DNA of 64,000 nt from Cephalotus follicularis (lineage: Eukaryota > Streptophyta > Magnoliopsida > Oxalidales > Cephalotaceae): contig BDDD01001382.1 of assembly GCA_001972305.1 (NCBI GenBank), forward strand, positions 138,628 to 202,627, written 5' to 3'. Numbering within the stretch: position 1 is the first letter of the stretch; each line of letters opens with the position of its first letter. The notes below the pieces were generated by a model. The model was not told the origin of the DNA. It made no database searches and worked only from the letters and a program-made list of their open reading frames with translations. A program made the translations under genes and the position numbers. This document shows positions 60,269 to 64,000 of this stretch, in pieces.

Positions 60269-61914
60269 TGTAATATCCCGATCCGTTGCCTAAGTGTTTA
60301 TCGTTACGTTTTTGTCATATGTTATATGTTATGTTCCTTGGACCCTTTGAAATTTGTTTTTGAAAACTCTTTTATTTTATTTTTTTGTTCCTGGGCTTTA
60401 AGCATCGACGACATTGTTCTAACCGTCAACGTCTTAGCACATGTTAGAATTGTTTTTAAGTGGCCTAAAGTACTTACGCTTTTATGGTAAACGTCGACGC
60501 TTTAAGGGTTAAGCGCTAATGCTTTTGCATTACCATCGACGCTTTAGAACATTTTCCTTATTTGTTTGTGGACGGTGCAATCTCTGGCTTAGTTAGGAAT
60601 GTGGCATTCTTGCCTTATCCGATTATTAGTTTTTCTATTTGTGATTGCCGCGTTATATGCATGAAAGGAAGGCTTTAATCCTACACCTTTTTTCCGTTAA
60701 AACTCTAGATTTCATCCTTTTAAAACACCACTCCTGCATTATTTTCAAAATACCAGAAACCAGCAATTTTTTCCATTGTTTTCATCACTGTTTTCTCACC
60801 ATCTTGACGTATGTCATGATATTGTTTTGTTATTGTCATATATCATTAGTATTGTTGAATATAAGTCATTATATTGTTCAAAAAATCTGTTATTAGTTCA
60901 CGGAAACTGTTTTATAATGCAATATTAGAAAACATATTTTGAAGACTTTAGTGTCTACATTCAACCTGTAAATCCACTTGTTTATGCTTTTAAATTGTTA
61001 CACTAGTGTTTTTCAAACAGAAAAGGTATGATTTTGGAACCTATATACTATTGTTTTATGATTTATGTTTAAGAATACTGGATTTCTGCAACTGTTTTTA
61101 TCGTCTTGTTTGTCTTAAGCGTCGACTGTTTTCATTTCTAATCGACGCTTATGTCTTAACCATTGACACTTTGTTGTAAGAGTCGACGCTTTTTTCATAT
61201 TTTGTTACGCTTTTTGTCGACGCTTTGAGGTCTTTGTTTTGTTTTGTTAATAATAAATGTCGACGCCATCTCCTTTGTTATAGTAAAGCGTCGATGCCAG
61301 TTCCCCCAAAAATGTTAGTTTTAACTCATGAAAGGGTCGCCGGTTTCTTGAAAAACATCGACGCTTAGGCTAAGCAGAGTCGAAGCTTTGACCAACTTCG
61401 ACGCTTTCTCAAGATATTTCTTATCAGTGTCTATTGAGTTGTGATACGAATTGGGTTTGTATGTTTAGGTTTCAAAACATATGTGGTGAAGGTTAAGGTG
61501 ATTCCAAGTGTGTTTTTGATTCGTTTGGGTTTGTTTTGTGTTTGAGCGGCTAGGGTTCGAAATTTCTCATTCTTGGCTATCTTCGGATTTTATTAAAAAA
61601 AATTCCAGTTTTTGCTTTTGGTGAAATAAGTATGGATTTTATTAGAGTAAAAATATTCAGTTTTACCTTATTAATGTAGTGTGGATTCTTCGTCTTTGAT
61701 TGGTATCATTCGTTTTTATTGAAATGATTTTAGTATTGCTTTTAGTACGGATTTTTCGTTCTTGGATATCTCCTTTGATTTTATTTGAATAAATTCAGTC
61801 TTTTTTTTATAAGTAAAGTACGGATAATTCTTTCATTGATACACTCCTATTGATTTTATTAGGGTATAAATTTTGTCTTACTTTATGAATGAGTACGGAT
61901 AATACATCTCTGAC
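60269..61914 (+). repeat. 3' LTR of E, cut by H
   Basis: TGTAATATCCCG start. Aligns with 29092-30123 and 36467-37100 with many substitutions, so E is old. GTCGAC arrays with AAGCGTC arms at 60397-60546, 61117-61293 and 61358-61411. Confidence 0.87.
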
Positions 61915-64000
61915 TGTCACACCCCGTTTTCCAACAACAACATATATGGAGATATCAGTTATAATAACCCAGCATTCAACATTAATCAAAAATTGAATGA
62001 ACAAAAGCGGAAGCATTCCATAACCGGATCATCAAAATTATCCGCACGCATCCCATACTACATGTTTACAAGTACAACATACGTTATAAATTACATGTCT
62101 AAAATGTAATTATAACAAACGGAGTATGATAGTTATTACAATACAAATTGACATAGTAAATAACAACCTTAAACAAAATAGAATCTCTCCTCAAGCTTCA
62201 GCAGCACTTGCCCAAATGCCCTCACTTAATCTGAAATTGTAGGGGGCTAGCCTTTGTCCTCACTCGACTAAGTAGAAATAAAGCATGAGAAAGAATATAT
62301 AAATGTAAACATGTATGACAGTTTATTTTGAGAATAACATATATGTTTAGTATTCCGATATAAATGAGCAATCATGCCGAGTGGCCATAGACAGTACAAT
62401 TCAAGAATACGCACAACGGTAAAATCAATCAATACAATGCTTGGATGTCACATGTCGCTAACTCCTAGCACCAACTGCGCACCACCTAACTATCACCCTA
62501 CACTACGAAGATGATAGATCAGGTAAGATTCATCCAGCATTTAGCGGGCAAGTAAAAATCAGGATCTGCATTGCAGATAAGTTTCGTGGAAGCTCTAGCC
62601 AACTCCTGGCACGTAGGACCACCCCGTAGCCAGTGATGTCTCCTATCACTCGGCTAACAGCAATAAGCATAGATAAATAATTCAATCAATTCAATAACAA
62701 TATTACATATATTTATAATATGCAATATGGTAGTAGTTTTCTTTTCGAGACATTTAACAATTCAATGACCATACCTCTCATTTGGAGGAAACAGTAATCA
62801 ATACAATCGTGGTTCTCTTTTGGAGAACAAAACAATAAAGGTATCTCTCATGGGAGTAACAATAAATCTTTGACAGTAAGTTTTTCATTTGAAAACTATA
62901 GTTAAAATCCATATTTGTGCTTATAGCACTTAGTTGATTCAATCCTTGAAATTAAGTGAAACGATAGTGTTTATGAACACTTAATAGATATATAATATCT
63001 ATAATAGCAGCATTATACAGTAGTATGACACTATAGATAGTAGCAGTTCAAGGATTCAAACAAAGGGATCAAAAGCACAACCATAGTCATTCTTACACAA
63101 TTGACCCAAGGAAAAGCATAAGTTTTTTAATTCTTGAAATGTAACTACATATGGCCAGGATTGAATGTTACACTCATCCCATGTGGAGGTCAGGGTAATC
63201 ACATACAATTTAGAGCCTAACAGTACATATTATCCGCAAATTATCTCTTAACAGTCGACTGTTAATAAGAATAGCCGGTTGTTTTCGTTCAGCAGTCGAC
63301 TGTTAGGCTCAACAATCGACTGTTTTTGCCAAGAAAACGACAGACAGTAGTTTAACAAGAACAGAGTATGCATGTTCACATTCCAATTCAAACCAATTAA
63401 TAGCATGCAATCATATAAAAAATATCCATACATGATATACACACTATATTTTCAAGAACATGCCAATACCCCTACCTCAATCGCTATCCCAGAATCAAAT
63501 TGGATTGACTCTTCTCTTTGAGTTCCAACTTCAACTCAACACATACAATCGAGAAGTTTAAAGCTATAGATGCATGTTGACAGGTATATAGAACGAAATC
63601 AGTAGCTAAATATGGATGACTAACTACCATACCATCACTGAATTAAACCAGCAACTTACCAAAAGGATCCTAAGCCTCAAACTCTCTTTGTGTTCCAAAA
63701 CTCTTTATAGCAACTCAACTCCAATTCCAGCAACTAACTATGTGTGCCTGTTAACAGAAGATATTATATATATAAAGAAATAAGTGTACATATACCTATT
63801 TACAACTATATCAACAACCGAAATCATAAGAGGAGCTTACCAATCGATTCCAAGCTCCCTAAATCCACTTGGAACTCAATCTAACATGCACCATCAATAC
63901 TGAAAGTAAACTATATGTATGGCAACCTTAAACAAAATTGTATATGCGGAAAATACAAATTAAGCTATGAAACTAAACAATCCACACAGGAACAAATAAA
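61915..64000 (-). mobile_element. LTR H (A/J-related), runs off window
   Basis: Starts TGTCACACCCCG, then J-like sequence with the TTAGCC-type hairpin near 62242-62270. Left flank CTGAC. A small GTCGAC array is at 63248-63325, including TTAACAGTCGACTGTTAA, an 18-bp perfect palindrome. No gene seen to the window end. Confidence 0.75.
63248..63325. repeat. GTCGAC-core array, CAGTCGACTG arms (LTR H)
   Basis: Three TCGA sites in 78 bp (two GTCGAC, one ATCGAC) and one AGCCGGTTG variant. Confidence 0.8.

Larger units (their letters stand above)
29092..61914 (+). mobile_element. Element E: gag-bearing Ty3/gypsy element, heavily nested
   Basis: Own pieces: 5' LTR 29092-30123, 36467-37621, 42718-43594; leader and gag 43595-44183; gag 59400-60046; tail and PPT 60047-60268; 3' LTR 60269-61914, continuing after insertion H outside the window. 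Left flank in element D is ACTGA. No PR, RT or IN is found between the gag knuckle and the PPT (about 270 bp), so this is either a gag-only element or has lost pol by deletion. Confidence 0.8.

Overview
The window is a plant (angiosperm-type) intergenic region built almost wholly of nested LTR retrotransposons. I find no host gene, tRNA, rRNA or CRISPR. The evidence for a plant is: Ty3/gypsy polyproteins of Tekay/Del chromovirus type, primer-binding sites matching plant initiator-Met tRNA (TGGTATCAGAGC), very long LTRs (2.3-3.2 kb), a Ty1/copia RNase H remnant, and telomere-like CCCTAAA motifs. All coding sequence is broken, mostly by in-frame TAG/TGA codons that look like C-to-T decay of CAG and CGA. 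I cannot name the species.

Left part (1-19.9 kb). A gag remnant and two plus-strand LTR pieces (1-2113) are followed by unclassified sequence and by a minus-strand Tekay element 'A'. A has its 3' LTR at 3969-6601, IN/RT/PR/gag at 6647-11209 and its 5' LTR at 11320-13410. The 5' LTR is broken by another LTR, B0 (13411-15060). At 15060/15061 B0 is joined to a second copy of 1752-6119, with period 13,309 and no difference seen over 4,368 bp. This second copy ends in a solo LTR (17278-19910) flanked by GATTA on both sides. The layout records insertion, then tandem duplication at a 3-bp microhomology, then LTR-LTR recombination.

Right part (19.9-64 kb) is a matryoshka. A minus-strand copia element (LTR about 21284-23500, RNase H 23515-23822) is interrupted by gypsy element D (23823-29091). 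D is interrupted in RT by gypsy element E (29092 onward). E's 5' LTR is split by F (which contains G) and by J (which contains L). E's gag is split by a multi-LTR non-coding element K (44184-59399), itself carrying M (with B1 inside), B2 and A2. E's 3' LTR (60269 onward) is split by H, which runs off the window. Nine insertions are bracketed by exact 5-bp target duplications (GATTA, CCCGT, TAGGG, GTTTT, AGTAC, AAGTC, GCAAA, GGAAT, TTGCG), and K by an imperfect one.

The most unusual signal is in the LTRs. At least six LTR lineages carry clustered short palindromes with a GTCGAC core (for example AAAGACGTCGACGTCTTT, AAAGCGTCGACGCTTT, ACAGTCGACTGT). The arms around the core are nearly uniform within one LTR but differ between alignable LTRs, as if whole arrays switched arm type together. 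This looks like a family-specific cis-recognition array. The same LTRs also share TATA-like boxes, a donor-like AAG/GTANGG site, a U-rich stretch, hairpins and an acceptor-like CAG, suggesting an intron carried in the leader.
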